DNA of 64,000 nucleotides from Hyphomicrobium_A sp963745205 (GTDB taxonomy: Bacteria; Pseudomonadota; Alphaproteobacteria; Rhizobiales; Hyphomicrobiaceae), in the NCBI GenBank assembly GCA_963745205.1, contig CAVUWX010000032.1, positions 1 through 64,000 of the forward strand. Direction: 5' to 3'. Numbering within the stretch: the stretch's first letter is position 1; every line of letters starts with the position of its first letter. Made by a program: the position numbers and the translations under genes. The notes beneath the pieces are model-generated. The model worked only from the letters and a program-made list of their open reading frames with translations. It searched no databases and had not been told where the DNA came from. This document shows, piece after piece, positions 35,218-44,485 of this stretch.

Positions 35218-36301
35218 ATGCTTTATCAGCTCGTGAACTTCAGCGACCAGATCGCCGTGCTGAACGTTTTCAAGTACATCACCTTCCGCACGGGCGGAGC
35301 CATCTTCACCGCACTGCTGTTCGTGATGCTGTTCGGACCCGGCATCATCGACCTTTTGCGCGTAAAGCAGGGCAAGGGCCAGCCGATCCGCGACGACGGG
35401 CCCAAGTCTCATCTCATAAAGACCGGCACGCCGACCATGGGCGGCCTCATGATCATCGCCGGCGTCACGGTGGCGACGCTGCTGTGGGCGCACCTCGGCA
35501 ACCCCTACATCTGGATCGTACTCGGCGTCACGCTCAGCTACGGCGCTATCGGCTTCTACGACGATTACCTGAAGGTGACGCGGCGCACGAGTTCTGGCTT
35601 CTCGAGCCGGCTGCGTCTGCTGCTCGAGCTTCTGGTTGCGGCGATCGCCACTTTCTTCGTGATGTGGCTCGGGCCGCCGGAGATCTCCGAGGTGCTCACG
35701 GTGCCGTTCTTCAAGAACGTGGTGATCGAGCTGGGGCCGTTCTTCGTGCTCGTCGGCATCATCGTCATCGCGGGAGCCGGAAACGCGGTCAACCTGACCG
35801 ACGGCCTCGACGGTCTCGCCATCGTGCCGGTGATGATCGCGGCCGCCACCTTCGGTCTCATCACCTACCTCATCGGCAACGCCAAGTTCGCCCAGTACCT
35901 GCAGATCCACTACGTCGCCGGCACCGGCGAGCTCGCCGTAATCTGCGGCGCGCTCATCGGTGCGGGGCTCGGCTTCCTATGGTTCAACGCGCCCGCCCGC
36001 CATGATCTTCATGGGCGACACGGGCTCGCTGGCGCTGGGGGGCGCGCTTGGCGCCATCGCGGTGGCGACGAAGCACGAGATCGTGCTCGCCATCGTCGGC
36101 GGATTGTTCGTGCTGGAGACGCTATCGGTCATCATCCAGGTGGCGTCCTACAAGATGACGGGTAAGCGTGTATTCCGAATGGCGCCGCTACACCACCACT
36201 ACGAGCAGCAGGGCTGGCAGGAATCGACCGTCGTCGTACGCTTCTGGATCATCTCGGTGGTGCTGGCCCTCGTCGGCCTTGCCACGCTGAAGCTGCGCTA
36301 G
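35218..36301 (+). CDS. mraY: Phospho-MurNAc-pentapeptide transferase, frame broken by one base
   Basis: The product transfers phospho-MurNAc-pentapeptide to undecaprenyl phosphate (lipid I). It is a ten-helix membrane protein with the DDYLKV Asp pair (about residue 115) and NLTDGLDGLA (about 195) that bind Mg2+ and the substrate. At about 35992-35997 a run reads GCGCCCGCCCGCC where GCGCCGCCCGCC would give FNAPPAMIFMGDTG. The reading then continues in the next frame with the conserved HHHYE motif of the family's C-terminal half. Corrected, the protein is 360 residues, exactly the family length. The gene is essential, so a sequencing error is far likelier than inactivation. Confidence 0.9.
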
Positions 36302-36340
36302 AGGCTGCTGGGAATCGGGCGAACCGCGGTAGATTTGCCC

Positions 36341-37763
36341 ATGATTCGCATCACCACGTTTGCGGGACAGCGGGTGGCGGTGTTTGGCCTCGGCGGCTCC
36401 GGTGTGGCCGCTGCGCGCGCGCTTCAAGCGGGCGGGGCGGACGTGGCGGCGAGCGACGACAGCGCCGCGAGCGTTGCGGCGGCTGCTGCGGCAGGCATCC
36501 CGACCGGCGATCTCAAGGAGACGAACTGGGCGACTTTCGCGGCACTTGTGCTCGCGCCGGGCGTCCCACTCACGCATCCCGAGCCGCATTGGGCCGTGCG
36601 CCAGGCAAAGCTCGCGGGCGTGGAGGTTATCGGCGACCTCGAGCTCTTCGCGCGCGAGCGGCGCGCTCAAAGCTTCGAGGTGCCGCTCATCGCCATCACC
36701 GGCACCAACGGTAAATCGACGACGACGGCGCTCACCGCACATATTCTGAAAGCTGCGGGCCGCGATGTGCAAGTTGGCGGCAATATCGGTACTGCGATGC
36801 TGTCGCTCGCCGAGTTCGCGCCGGGGCGGCACTACGTCATCGAGTGCTCGTCCTACCAGATCGATCTGGCGAGAAGCCTCGACCCGACCGTCGGCGTCCT
36901 GCTCAACATCACGCCCGACCACCTCGACCGGCACGGCACGATCGAGAACTATGCCGCGATCAAGGCGCGCCTCGCGCGCGCCGCTTGCAACGCCGTCGTC
37001 GGCGTCGATGACGATTATTGCCGTGCGATTGCAGATGCGCTACGCGAGCGTCGCGGCGGAGCGGGGCCGGTCGAGATCGTCAGGCTTTCGACGCGTGCGA
37101 GCGCCGACTGTGAGATCGGTGTCGACGGGCGGCGCGTCGTGCTGAAGTGCGGCCACCCAACGGAAATTGCGGACCTGTCCGGCATCGGCTCGCTGCGCGG
37201 AGCGCACAACGCCGAGAACGCCTGCGCCGCGGCTGCCGCGCTCTTGCTGTTGCCAGAACCGCTGACGAGGGAGCAGATCGCCGCTGGCATGAAGAGCTTC
37301 CCCGGCCTCGCGCACCGCATGGAGGAGCTGGGGCGGCAGGGACGCACGCTGTTCGTCAACGACAGCAAGGCGACCAACGCCGATTCGGCCGAGAAGGCGC
37401 TGCTGTCATTCCCTGGCGACATCTACTGGATCCTGGGCGGCAAGCCGAAGGCCGGTGGCATCGCGAGCCTAACCGAGCACTTCGCGCGTGTCACCAAAGC
37501 CTACCTCATCGGTGAGGCGACGGAGGAATTTGCCGCCACGCTCGACGGCCATGTGCCGTTCGAGCGCTGCGGCGCGCTTGCCGCAGCAACCGCTGCTGCC
37601 GCGCGCGATGCCGCCGCGAGCGGCGCGCCGGAGCCGGTGGTGTTGCTCTCGCCCGCCTGCGCCTCGTTCGACCAATATCGCAACTTCGAGGTGCGCGGCG
37701 ACGCGTTCCGCGCCCTCGTCGCTGCGCTTGCCCGGGATTGCCCTCAACCGGAGCGCCGCATGA
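36341..37763 (+). CDS. murD: UDP-MurNAc-L-Ala:D-Glu ligase, frame broken near its end
   Basis: MurD adds D-Glu to UDP-MurNAc-L-Ala. Visible motifs are FGLGGSGVAAARAL (N-terminal), the ATP loop ITGTNGKSTTTAL near residue 122, NITPDHLDRHG near 193 and NDSKATNADS near 340. An extra base at about 37730 (CTTGCCCGGG for CTTCCCGGG) shifts the last residues. Corrected, the protein ends ALPGIALNRSAA at TGA 37761-37763, and the stop overlaps the ftsW start as ATGA, a normal arrangement. As given, the frame runs on into ftsW, which is an artefact. Corrected length is 473 residues. Confidence 0.9.
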
Positions 37764-38932
37764 GGGTATCGCGCGCCGACCGCAGCCGCGTCACCGAATG
37801 GTGGTTCACCGTGGACCACGTGCTGGTGGGCGCGATACTGGCGATCGTCGGCGCGGGCCTCGTATTCTCGCTCGCGGCCAGCCCCGCGGTCGCCATCAAA
37901 AAAGGCTTGCCGACCTATTACTTCGTCGAGCGCCACTTTCTGTTTTCCTTGATCGGCGTGCTCATCATGCTGGCGATCTCGCTGTTCTCGCCGCGCGGCG
38001 TACGGCGGCTGGCGCTCGTCCTCTTCCTCATTTCAATCTGCGGCATGATCGCGGTGCATCTCATCGGGCCGGAGACGCATGGCGCGAGGCGCTGGCTCGC
38101 CATCGGCGGCCATTCCTTTCAGCCCTCCGAGTTCGCTAAGCCGGCGTTCGTAGTTCTGTCGGCGTGGCTGTTTGCCGAAAGCGAGACGCGTACCGATATG
38201 CCAGCGGTGCCGCTGTCGATCCTGATGGCGGTGTTGTTCGCAAGTTTGTTGCTGTCGGAGCCGGACGTTGGGCAGACGCTGCTCATCATCATGGTGTGGA
38301 GCACACTGTTCTTCCTGTCGGGACAGCCCCTGCTCGGGGCCGGCATCATCGCCGCCTGCGGCGCGCTCGGGTTCGCGTTCGCGTACTCGACCTTCGAGCA
38401 CGTGCGCTATCGCGTCGACAAGTTCCTGGCGCCCACGCCGGGCGACTACTCGCAGCTCGACCGCGCCATCAAGTCCTTCTCCGAAGGCGGTTTCCTCGGC
38501 CGCGGGCCCGGTGAGGGCACCATCAAGACAGTGCTCCCCGACGCGCACACGGACTTCATCTTTGCCGTCATCGCCGAAGAGTACGGAGTGGTAGCCTGCC
38601 TCGTGCTGCTCGGCCTCTTTGCCTTCGTCGTTATGCGCGCGCTCGTGAAGGCGGCGGGGGAGCCCGATGCGGCGGCGCGGCTATCGATCCAGGGGCTGGC
38701 GCTCGTGTTCGGATTGCAGGCGCTGATCAACATGGGCGTCAACGTGGGGCTCTTGCCGGCGAAGGGCATCACGCTGCCGTTCGTGTCAGCGGGCGGCTCG
38801 TCGATGCTGGCTGTGTCTATCACGCTCGGCATGCTGCTAGCGCTGACGCGGCGCCGCCCCGATGTGGCGCGGCTGAAAAAACCACCGGTGCTGCCGAGCC
38901 TCGGCAGCTTGCAGGCTTCGGTGCGCGAATGA
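37760..38932 (+). CDS. ftsW: Septal peptidoglycan polymerase FtsW
   Basis: The 390-residue SEDS protein has about ten membrane helices. Conserved parts are GARRWLAIGGHSFQPSEFAKPA, the periplasmic-loop Asp region in LLSEPDVGQ, the loop with GEGTIKTVLPDAHTDFIFAVIAEE, and GLLPAKGITLPFVSAGGSS. It polymerises lipid II at the septum with FtsI. The start MRVSRADRS at 37760 agrees with relatives that begin with VSRADRS-like residues before the first helix. It overlaps murD and murG by ATGA on both sides. Confidence 0.95.
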   Translation: MRVSRADRSRVTEWWFTVDHVLVGAILAIVGAGLVFSLAASPAVAIKKGLPTYYFVERHFLFSLIGVLIMLAISLFSPRGVRRLALVLFLISICGMIAVHLIGPETHGARRWLAIGGHSFQPSEFAKPAFVVLSAWLFAESETRTDMPAVPLSILMAVLFASLLLSEPDVGQTLLIIMVWSTLFFLSGQPLLGAGIIAACGALGFAFAYSTFEHVRYRVDKFLAPTPGDYSQLDRAIKSFSEGGFLGRGPGEGTIKTVLPDAHTDFIFAVIAEEYGVVACLVLLGLFAFVVMRALVKAAGEPDAAARLSIQGLALVFGLQALINMGVNVGLLPAKGITLPFVSAGGSSMLAVSITLGMLLALTRRRPDVARLKKPPVLPSLGSLQASVRE

Positions 38933-40035
38933 GAAGCGATCAACCCTCGGTGCTGTTGGCGGCCGGCGGAACCGGCGGGCACCTGTTCCCCGCGCAGGCG
39001 CTCGCCGAGGAGTTGGCGCGGCGCGCGATCACCGTCGATCTCGTGACGGATACCCGCGGCGACCGCTACGGCAGCAGCTTCCCCGCGCGCAGGGTATACC
39101 AGGTGCCCTCGGCGACGCTTGCCGGCTCCTCGCCCATCGCGATGGTGCGCACGGCGTTTCTGCTCACGCGGGGCTTGGGCGCCGCATTTGCGCTTTTGGG
39201 CCGCATCAGACCGAAAGCCGTCGTCGGCTTCGGCGGCTACCCGACCTTCCCGCCGCTGAAAGCCGCGCGATTGCGCGGCATTCCGACGATCCTGCACGAG
39301 CAGAACGCCGTGCTCGGCCGCGCCAACCGCATGCTCGCCAAGGGCGTGACGCGCATCGCGACCTCGTTTGAGCGGACAAAATTCCTGACGCCAGAGCTCG
39401 AAGCGAAGGTCAGGCTCACCGGCAATCCGGTCCGCAGCGCCGTGATTGCGGCTGCTCGCCGGCCCTACTGGGCTCCGGAGCCCGGCGGCTCCATCGAGCT
39501 CGTTGTGTTCGGCGGCAGCCAGGGCGCGCGCTTCTTCTCCGAGAGCATGCCCCCCGCGCTTGCGCGCCTGCCGGCGGAGGTCCGCGCCCGCCTGCATATC
39601 GTGCAGCAGGCCCGCATCGAGGACGTGAGCACAGTGGGGTGCGCCTACCGCGACGCCCAGATCAAGGCTGACGTGGCGGCCTTCTTCGCCGACCTGCCCG
39701 AGCGTCTGTCGAAAGCCCACCTCGTCGTCGCCCGCTCGGGAGCTTCCACCACCGCGGAATTGACCGTCATCGGCCGCCCGGCGATCCTCGTTCCCCTGCC
39801 CCATTCGCTCGACAACGACCAGCTCCAAAACGCGGCGAGACTTGCCGAATCGGGCGCGGCTTGGTGTATCGAGCAGAAGGATCTGTCGCCCGAGCGGCTT
39901 TCGCGCGACATTGAGGCGCTGTTGGGCGAACCAGATAAGCTCAGCCGGGCCGCGGGGGCCGCCAAGAGGCTAGGGAAGCCCGACGCGGTCGAGCGTCTGG
40001 CTGACCTGTTGGAGGAGCTGTTGGGTCGCGGTTGA
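38929..40035 (+). CDS. murG: UDP-GlcNAc:lipid I GlcNAc transferase
   Basis: The 368-residue GT28-type enzyme has the N-terminal glycine loop LAAGGTGGHLFPA, the GFGGYPTFPP strand, LHEQNAVLGRANRML, and the C-terminal nucleotide-sugar site VVARSGASTTAELTVIGRPAILVPLP. It converts lipid I to lipid II at the inner face of the membrane. Length and order are standard. Its start overlaps the ftsW stop, and about 100 bases separate it from murC. Confidence 0.95.
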   Translation: MRSDQPSVLLAAGGTGGHLFPAQALAEELARRAITVDLVTDTRGDRYGSSFPARRVYQVPSATLAGSSPIAMVRTAFLLTRGLGAAFALLGRIRPKAVVGFGGYPTFPPLKAARLRGIPTILHEQNAVLGRANRMLAKGVTRIATSFERTKFLTPELEAKVRLTGNPVRSAVIAAARRPYWAPEPGGSIELVVFGGSQGARFFSESMPPALARLPAEVRARLHIVQQARIEDVSTVGCAYRDAQIKADVAAFFADLPERLSKAHLVVARSGASTTAELTVIGRPAILVPLPHSLDNDQLQNAARLAESGAAWCIEQKDLSPERLSRDIEALLGEPDKLSRAAGAAKRLGKPDAVERLADLLEELLGRG

Positions 40036-40138
40036 GGGGTCAGCCCGGCCTGGGAGACGTTTGGCGCCATATGCGGGCCACGAAGCTGGCGGCATTAGGC
40101 GGCGACACGAAGGACTGAGGGACGAGGGACTTAAAACC

Positions 40139-41582
40139 ATGCAGATGCCCCGCGAGATCGGGACCTTCCACATCATCGGCATCGGCGGCATCGGCATGAG
40201 TGCGATCGCCGAGATCCTGCTCGCCAAGGGCTATTCGGTACAAGGCAGCGATCAGAAGGACAGCGCGAATGTGCGCCGCCTGCGGGCGAAGGGTGTGCGC
40301 GTGTTCATCGGGCACGATCCCGTCAACCTCGTCGGCGCCCGCTCCGTCGTGATCTCGAGCGCAGTGAAGTCCGGCAACCCGGAGCTCGAGGCTGCGCGCG
40401 CCAAGGGGCTGCCCGTCATCCGCCGCGCGGAAATCCTCGCCGAACTGATGCGGCTCTATTCGACGGTGTCCGTCACCGGTACGCACGGCAAGACGACGAC
40501 AACCTCGCTGATCGCTCACATCTTCACCGAGAGCAAATACGACCCGACCGTGATCTCCGGCGGCATCATCAACCAGTGGGGTTCCAACGCGCGGCTCGGC
40601 AAGGGCGAGTGGATGATCGTCGAGGCGGACGAGAGCGACGGCACCTTCGTACGGCTGCCGACGCAGATCGGCATAGTCACCAATATCGATCCGGAGCACC
40701 TCGACTACTTCGGCTCGGTTGAGAACATGCACCGCGAGTTCGAGACCTTCTTCCGTAACATCCCCTTCTACGGTCTCGCCGTCACCTGCATTGACCACCC
40801 TGTGGCGCGCGACATGATCGAACGGCTCGCGTTGCGCCGTGACGGCCGCCGCCTCCTGACCTACGGTACCACGCGTGGCGCCGACCTGCAGTTGCGCGGG
40901 CTGCGGCATGAGCGCGGCGCCATCGTTATCGACGCCGAGCTCGGCCCCCGCGTGCGCGGCGGCCAGCGCGCGATCCGCGGCTGGTCGGTTCCGATCCTAG
41001 GCCAGCACAACGCGCTCAACGCGCTCGCCGCCATCGCCGCCTGCAGCGAGGCGGGGCTGTCGGACGAGGCGATCCGCGCTAGCCTCGCCAGCTTCAACGG
41101 CGTCAAGCGCCGCTTCGAGCTCACCGGCACCTGGAACGACGCGGCGATCTACGACGACTACGCGCATCACCCGGCGGAGATCGCGGCAGTGCTGGCGGCC
41201 GCGCGGCCCGGAGTGCGCGGGCGGCTCATCGCCGTGTTCGAGCCGCACCGCTATACGCGCGTGCACGATCTTTTCGGCGAGTTCTGCGCCTGCTTCCGCG
41301 ACGCCGATAGCGTCATCGTGGCGCCGCTCTACTCGGCGGGCGAGGCGCCTATGGACGGCATCGACCATCACTACATCGCGGAGGGCATCCGTACGCGCGG
41401 GGCACCCCGCGGTCAACGCCATCGAGAGCCCGCGCGACCTCGTTCCGCTCCTACGGCGTACGCTGCGGCCGGGAGACACTGTGGTGTGCCTTGGCGCCGG
41501 CACGTCGACCGATTGGGCACATGCGCTTCCCGATTGGCTGGGCAGCGACCATGAGCCCCGCCGCGCTGGAAGCGCGCACTAA
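40139..41582 (+). CDS. murC: UDP-MurNAc:L-Ala ligase, frame broken near its end
   Basis: MurC adds the first L-Ala to UDP-MurNAc. It shows HIIGIGGIGMSAIAEILL at the N-terminus, the ATP loop VTGTHGKTTTTSL near residue 117, EADESDGTF near 162 and YDDYAHHPAEIAA near 337. In the given sequence GCGCGGGGCACCCC at about 41399-41402 has one G too many. Removing it restores IRTRGHPAVNAIESP and the terminal domain, ending at TAA 41580-41582 and giving 480 residues, the usual length. The corrected gene ends 22 bases before the preferred murB start. As with mraY and murD, an error is the simplest cause. Confidence 0.9.
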
Positions 41583-41604
41583 GCATGCGCCGGGGAGGCG
41601 CCCG

Positions 41605-42570
41605 TTGACGTTTCCTGACCTCACCGCCGAGCTTTCAGCCAAGCTGCCCGACCTCAAAGGCCGGCTCTCCGCCAATGTCCCCCTCGCAGACATCACTTGG
41701 TTCCGCGTGGGCGGTCCGGCGCAGGTGCTGTTCAGCCCTGCCGACGAAGCCGATCTCGCCTACTTCTTGAAGCGTGCGCCGAGCGAGCTGCCGGTCACAG
41801 TCATCGGGCTCGGCTCCAACCTGCTCGTGCGTGACGGCGGCATGCCGGGCATCGTGATCCGCTTAGGGCGCGGGTTTGGCAACGTCGCAGCCGAGCCGGG
41901 CAGCCGCGTGCGCGCCGGCACGGCTGTGCCCGACGTGAAGGTTGCGCGCGCGGCCGCCGACGCCGGCATCGCCGGCCTCGCGTTCTACCGTGGCATCCCG
42001 GGCTCTGTTGGCGGCGCGCTGCGCATGAACGCAGGAGCGCACGGGCGCGAGACAAAGGACGTTCTCATCGGCGCGCGCGCGGTCGACCGGCAGGGCAACG
42101 TGCACGAGCTGCTGCTCGCCGACATGGGCTTCTCCTACCGGCATTGCAGCGTGCCGGACGATTGCATCCTCACCGAAGCCCTCTACCAAGGCACGCCCGG
42201 CGATCCGGCGGCGATCCTGCGCGAGATGGACGAGGTTGCGGACTATCGCGAGAAGAACCAGCCGATCCGCGAGCGCACCGGCGGTTCGACCTTCAAGAAC
42301 CCGCCCGGTTACAGCGCCTGGAAGCTCATCGACGAGGCCGGCTGCCGCGGCATGCGGATCGGCGGGGCGAAGGTCTCCGACATGCACTGCAACTTCCTCA
42401 TCAACGAACGCGGCGCTACGGGTGAGGACATCGAGCGCCTCGGTGAGACCGTGCGCGCGCGTGTGAAAGGGCGTTCCGGCATCACGCTGCAATGGGAGAT
42501 CATCCGCTTGGGCCTGCCGCTGCCCGGCTGCCCCACAGGCGAAGCGCTTGCGGAGGCAGCGTTCTCATGA
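41605..42570 (+). CDS. murB: UDP-N-acetylenolpyruvoylglucosamine reductase
   Basis: The 321-residue type I MurB carries the FAD-binding segment TWFRVGGPAQVL near residue 30 and GLGSNLLVRDGG near 65. It also has YRGIPGSVGGALRMNAGAHG near 125 and the catalytic Ser in RTGGSTFKNP near 225. It reduces UDP-GlcNAc-enolpyruvate to UDP-MurNAc. Two starts compete: TTG 41605 has GGGAGG six bases upstream and gives MTFPDL, the start seen in relatives, while ATG 41551 lacks a binding site and would overlap murC. I prefer TTG. Its stop overlaps the ddl start (ATGA). Confidence 0.9.
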   Translation: MTFPDLTAELSAKLPDLKGRLSANVPLADITWFRVGGPAQVLFSPADEADLAYFLKRAPSELPVTVIGLGSNLLVRDGGMPGIVIRLGRGFGNVAAEPGSRVRAGTAVPDVKVARAAADAGIAGLAFYRGIPGSVGGALRMNAGAHGRETKDVLIGARAVDRQGNVHELLLADMGFSYRHCSVPDDCILTEALYQGTPGDPAAILREMDEVADYREKNQPIRERTGGSTFKNPPGYSAWKLIDEAGCRGMRIGGAKVSDMHCNFLINERGATGEDIERLGETVRARVKGRSGITLQWEIIRLGLPLPGCPTGEALAEAAFS

Positions 42571-43544
42571 TCGGCCAAGTCTTGATCGGCCAAGGCCAGA
42601 TAGGAAAGCCGCCGGAGCGCACGCGCGAACACGTGGCCGTGCTGATGGGCGGTCTTTCCGCCGAGCGCGAGGTGAGCTTGCGCTCGGGCGCTGCGGTCGC
42701 CGCAGCGCTGCAAGCGGAGGGCTATCGTGTGACGCCGCTGGATGTCGGCCGCGACGTGGCCACGCGCCTCGCGGAAATCAAGCCCGACGCTTGCTTCAAT
42801 GCGCTGCACGGCCGCTTTGGCGAGGACGGTTGCATCCAGGGTGTGCTCGAGTGCGCCGACATCCCCTACACGCATTCGGGAGTGCTCGCCTCCGCGCTCT
42901 CCATGCACAAGGAGCGCGCCAAGGATGTCATGGGCCCGGCAGGCGTGCCCATCGCCGACGCCGAGGTGGTGACGCGGCGGCAGGCGCTCGAGCGCCACGT
43001 CATCGATCCGCCCTACGTTGTGAAGCCGGTGGCGGAGGGCTCGAGCGTCGGCGTGGTGATCGTGCTGCAAGGCGCCAACCGGCCGCCGGAGGAGATCGCT
43101 AAGGGCGGCAGTCTCGAGGACATCGTTATGGTCGAGCGCTACATCCCCGGCCGCGAGCTCACGTGCGCCATCATCGGCGATTTCGTGACCGACGTGATCG
43201 AGATCGTGCCGCTCAAAGGCCTCGCCTTCTACGATTACGAGGCCAAATACGCCCCCGGCGGGTCCAAGCACGTGCTTCCGGCCGAAATTTCACCCGATGT
43301 TTACCAATTGGTCCGGAAATACACATTGGCCGCCTGCCGGGCGCTTGGCTGTCGTGGCGCGGCGCGGGCGGACTTTCGCTACGACGACAGGGCCGACGGG
43401 GCGGGCGAGCTGATCTGCCTCGAGGTCAATACCCAGCCGGGGATGACGGAAACCTCATTGGTTCCCGAGCTGGCTCAACATGCGGGCTGGTCATTCGGCG
43501 AGCTCGTGCGCTTTCTTGTCGAGGATGCGAGTTGCAACAGGTAG
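42567..43544 (+). CDS. ddl: D-alanine:D-alanine ligase
   Basis: The 325-residue ATP-grasp ligase has VAVLMGGLSAEREVSLRSG at the N-terminus, ALHGRFGEDG near residue 75, the ATP-binding YVVKPVAEGSSVGV near 150, and the Mg2+ site LEVNTQPGMTETSLVP near 285. It makes the D-Ala-D-Ala dipeptide used by MurF. A Gln-Gly-Gln-rich leader of about 15 residues precedes the domain. It is translationally coupled to murB and overlaps the preferred ftsQ start by 13 bases. Confidence 0.95.
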   Translation: MIGQVLIGQGQIGKPPERTREHVAVLMGGLSAEREVSLRSGAAVAAALQAEGYRVTPLDVGRDVATRLAEIKPDACFNALHGRFGEDGCIQGVLECADIPYTHSGVLASALSMHKERAKDVMGPAGVPIADAEVVTRRQALERHVIDPPYVVKPVAEGSSVGVVIVLQGANRPPEEIAKGGSLEDIVMVERYIPGRELTCAIIGDFVTDVIEIVPLKGLAFYDYEAKYAPGGSKHVLPAEISPDVYQLVRKYTLAACRALGCRGAARADFRYDDRADGAGELICLEVNTQPGMTETSLVPELAQHAGWSFGELVRFLVEDASCNR

Positions 43545-44470
43545 GGGGCGTTGCTGAATCCTCATGGCGGGTGCAACACGCACCGGCGCCCAATGCCCCG
43601 ACGACCTCGCGACCCGATCACCAGAGCCCCGCTTCCGCCTCGCTCGGTCCCCTCTCGCCTTCGCCCATGCCCCGCCGCCTGATGCGGCAACGCGCCTATG
43701 GCCGCAAGCTCGGCCTCGCCGTCTTCGCCGCCTTGTCGGGTGCGCTCGCCTTCTCGCTGCTGACCGACGCCGGCCGCGAGACGCGGGCGGCCATGTCGCT
43801 GCTCCCCGACGCCGATCAGGTTCTCTTCTGGACCGGCCTGCGCCTCGACCAGGTCGCGCTCAGCGGCCAGCGGTTCACGCCTGACTCCGACATCTTCGAC
43901 GCCCTCGATCTCGCCAAGACGCGCTCGCTTCTGAGCTTTCACAGCAACGCCGCGCGCGAGCGCATCGAGGCGCTGCCGTGGATCGAGACGGCGAGCATCA
44001 GCCGAGAGATTCCCGGTGCGCTCGAAGTGCGCGTCACCGAGCGCAAGCCGACAGCGCTGTGGCTGCACGAGGGGCGCGAGATCCTCATCAATTCGACGGG
44101 CCGCGTGCTCTCCGCTTTGAAACCCGGGACGGCTGTGAAGCTGCCGCGCGTGGCCGGAGAAGGGGCGCCCGAGCATGCGCAGGCTCTAATCGAGCTGCTC
44201 GCACGCTATCCGGCGATCGCTGAGCGCTTGGAGGTTGCTGAGCGTATTGGTGAGCGCCGCTGGTCGCTGCGCTTCAAGAGCGGCGTCAGGGTCGAGCTTG
44301 GCGTCGACCGCGAGGCCATCGCGTTCGCCGCGCTGTCCTCGGCCGAAGACCTCGGCAAGCTGCTCGCCGGCCATGATCTGATCATCGATCTGCGCACCAG
44401 GGGCCGCATCACCGTGCGCCCCACCCTCCCCGCGGCGGGCGCGCAGACCGCATCCAACACGCAAGGCTAG
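43532..44470 (+). CDS. ftsQ: Cell division protein FtsQ
   Basis: The protein has a cytoplasmic Pro/Arg-rich N-terminus, a membrane helix (LGLAVFAALSGALAFSLL), a POTRA domain of FtsQ/DivIB type and the FtsQ beta domain with REIPGALEVRVTERKPTALW. It links the early and late divisome. Three starts are possible: TTG 43532 with GAGG seven bases ahead (312 residues), GTG 43571, and ATG 43667 (267 residues). Alphaproteobacterial FtsQ is usually about 300 residues, which favours the first two. Confidence 0.9.
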   Translation: MQQVGGVAESSWRVQHAPAPNAPTTSRPDHQSPASASLGPLSPSPMPRRLMRQRAYGRKLGLAVFAALSGALAFSLLTDAGRETRAAMSLLPDADQVLFWTGLRLDQVALSGQRFTPDSDIFDALDLAKTRSLLSFHSNAARERIEALPWIETASISREIPGALEVRVTERKPTALWLHEGREILINSTGRVLSALKPGTAVKLPRVAGEGAPEHAQALIELLARYPAIAERLEVAERIGERRWSLRFKSGVRVELGVDREAIAFAALSSAEDLGKLLAGHDLIIDLRTRGRITVRPTLPAAGAQTASNTQG

Positions 44471-44485
44471 GTTTGGGAGTTGACG

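Noticed and set aside
36341..38932. A single MurD-FtsW fusion protein of about 860 residues
   Set aside because: The proper murD stop overlapping the ftsW start appears when one base at about 37730 is removed, in line with five other +1 insertions in the window.
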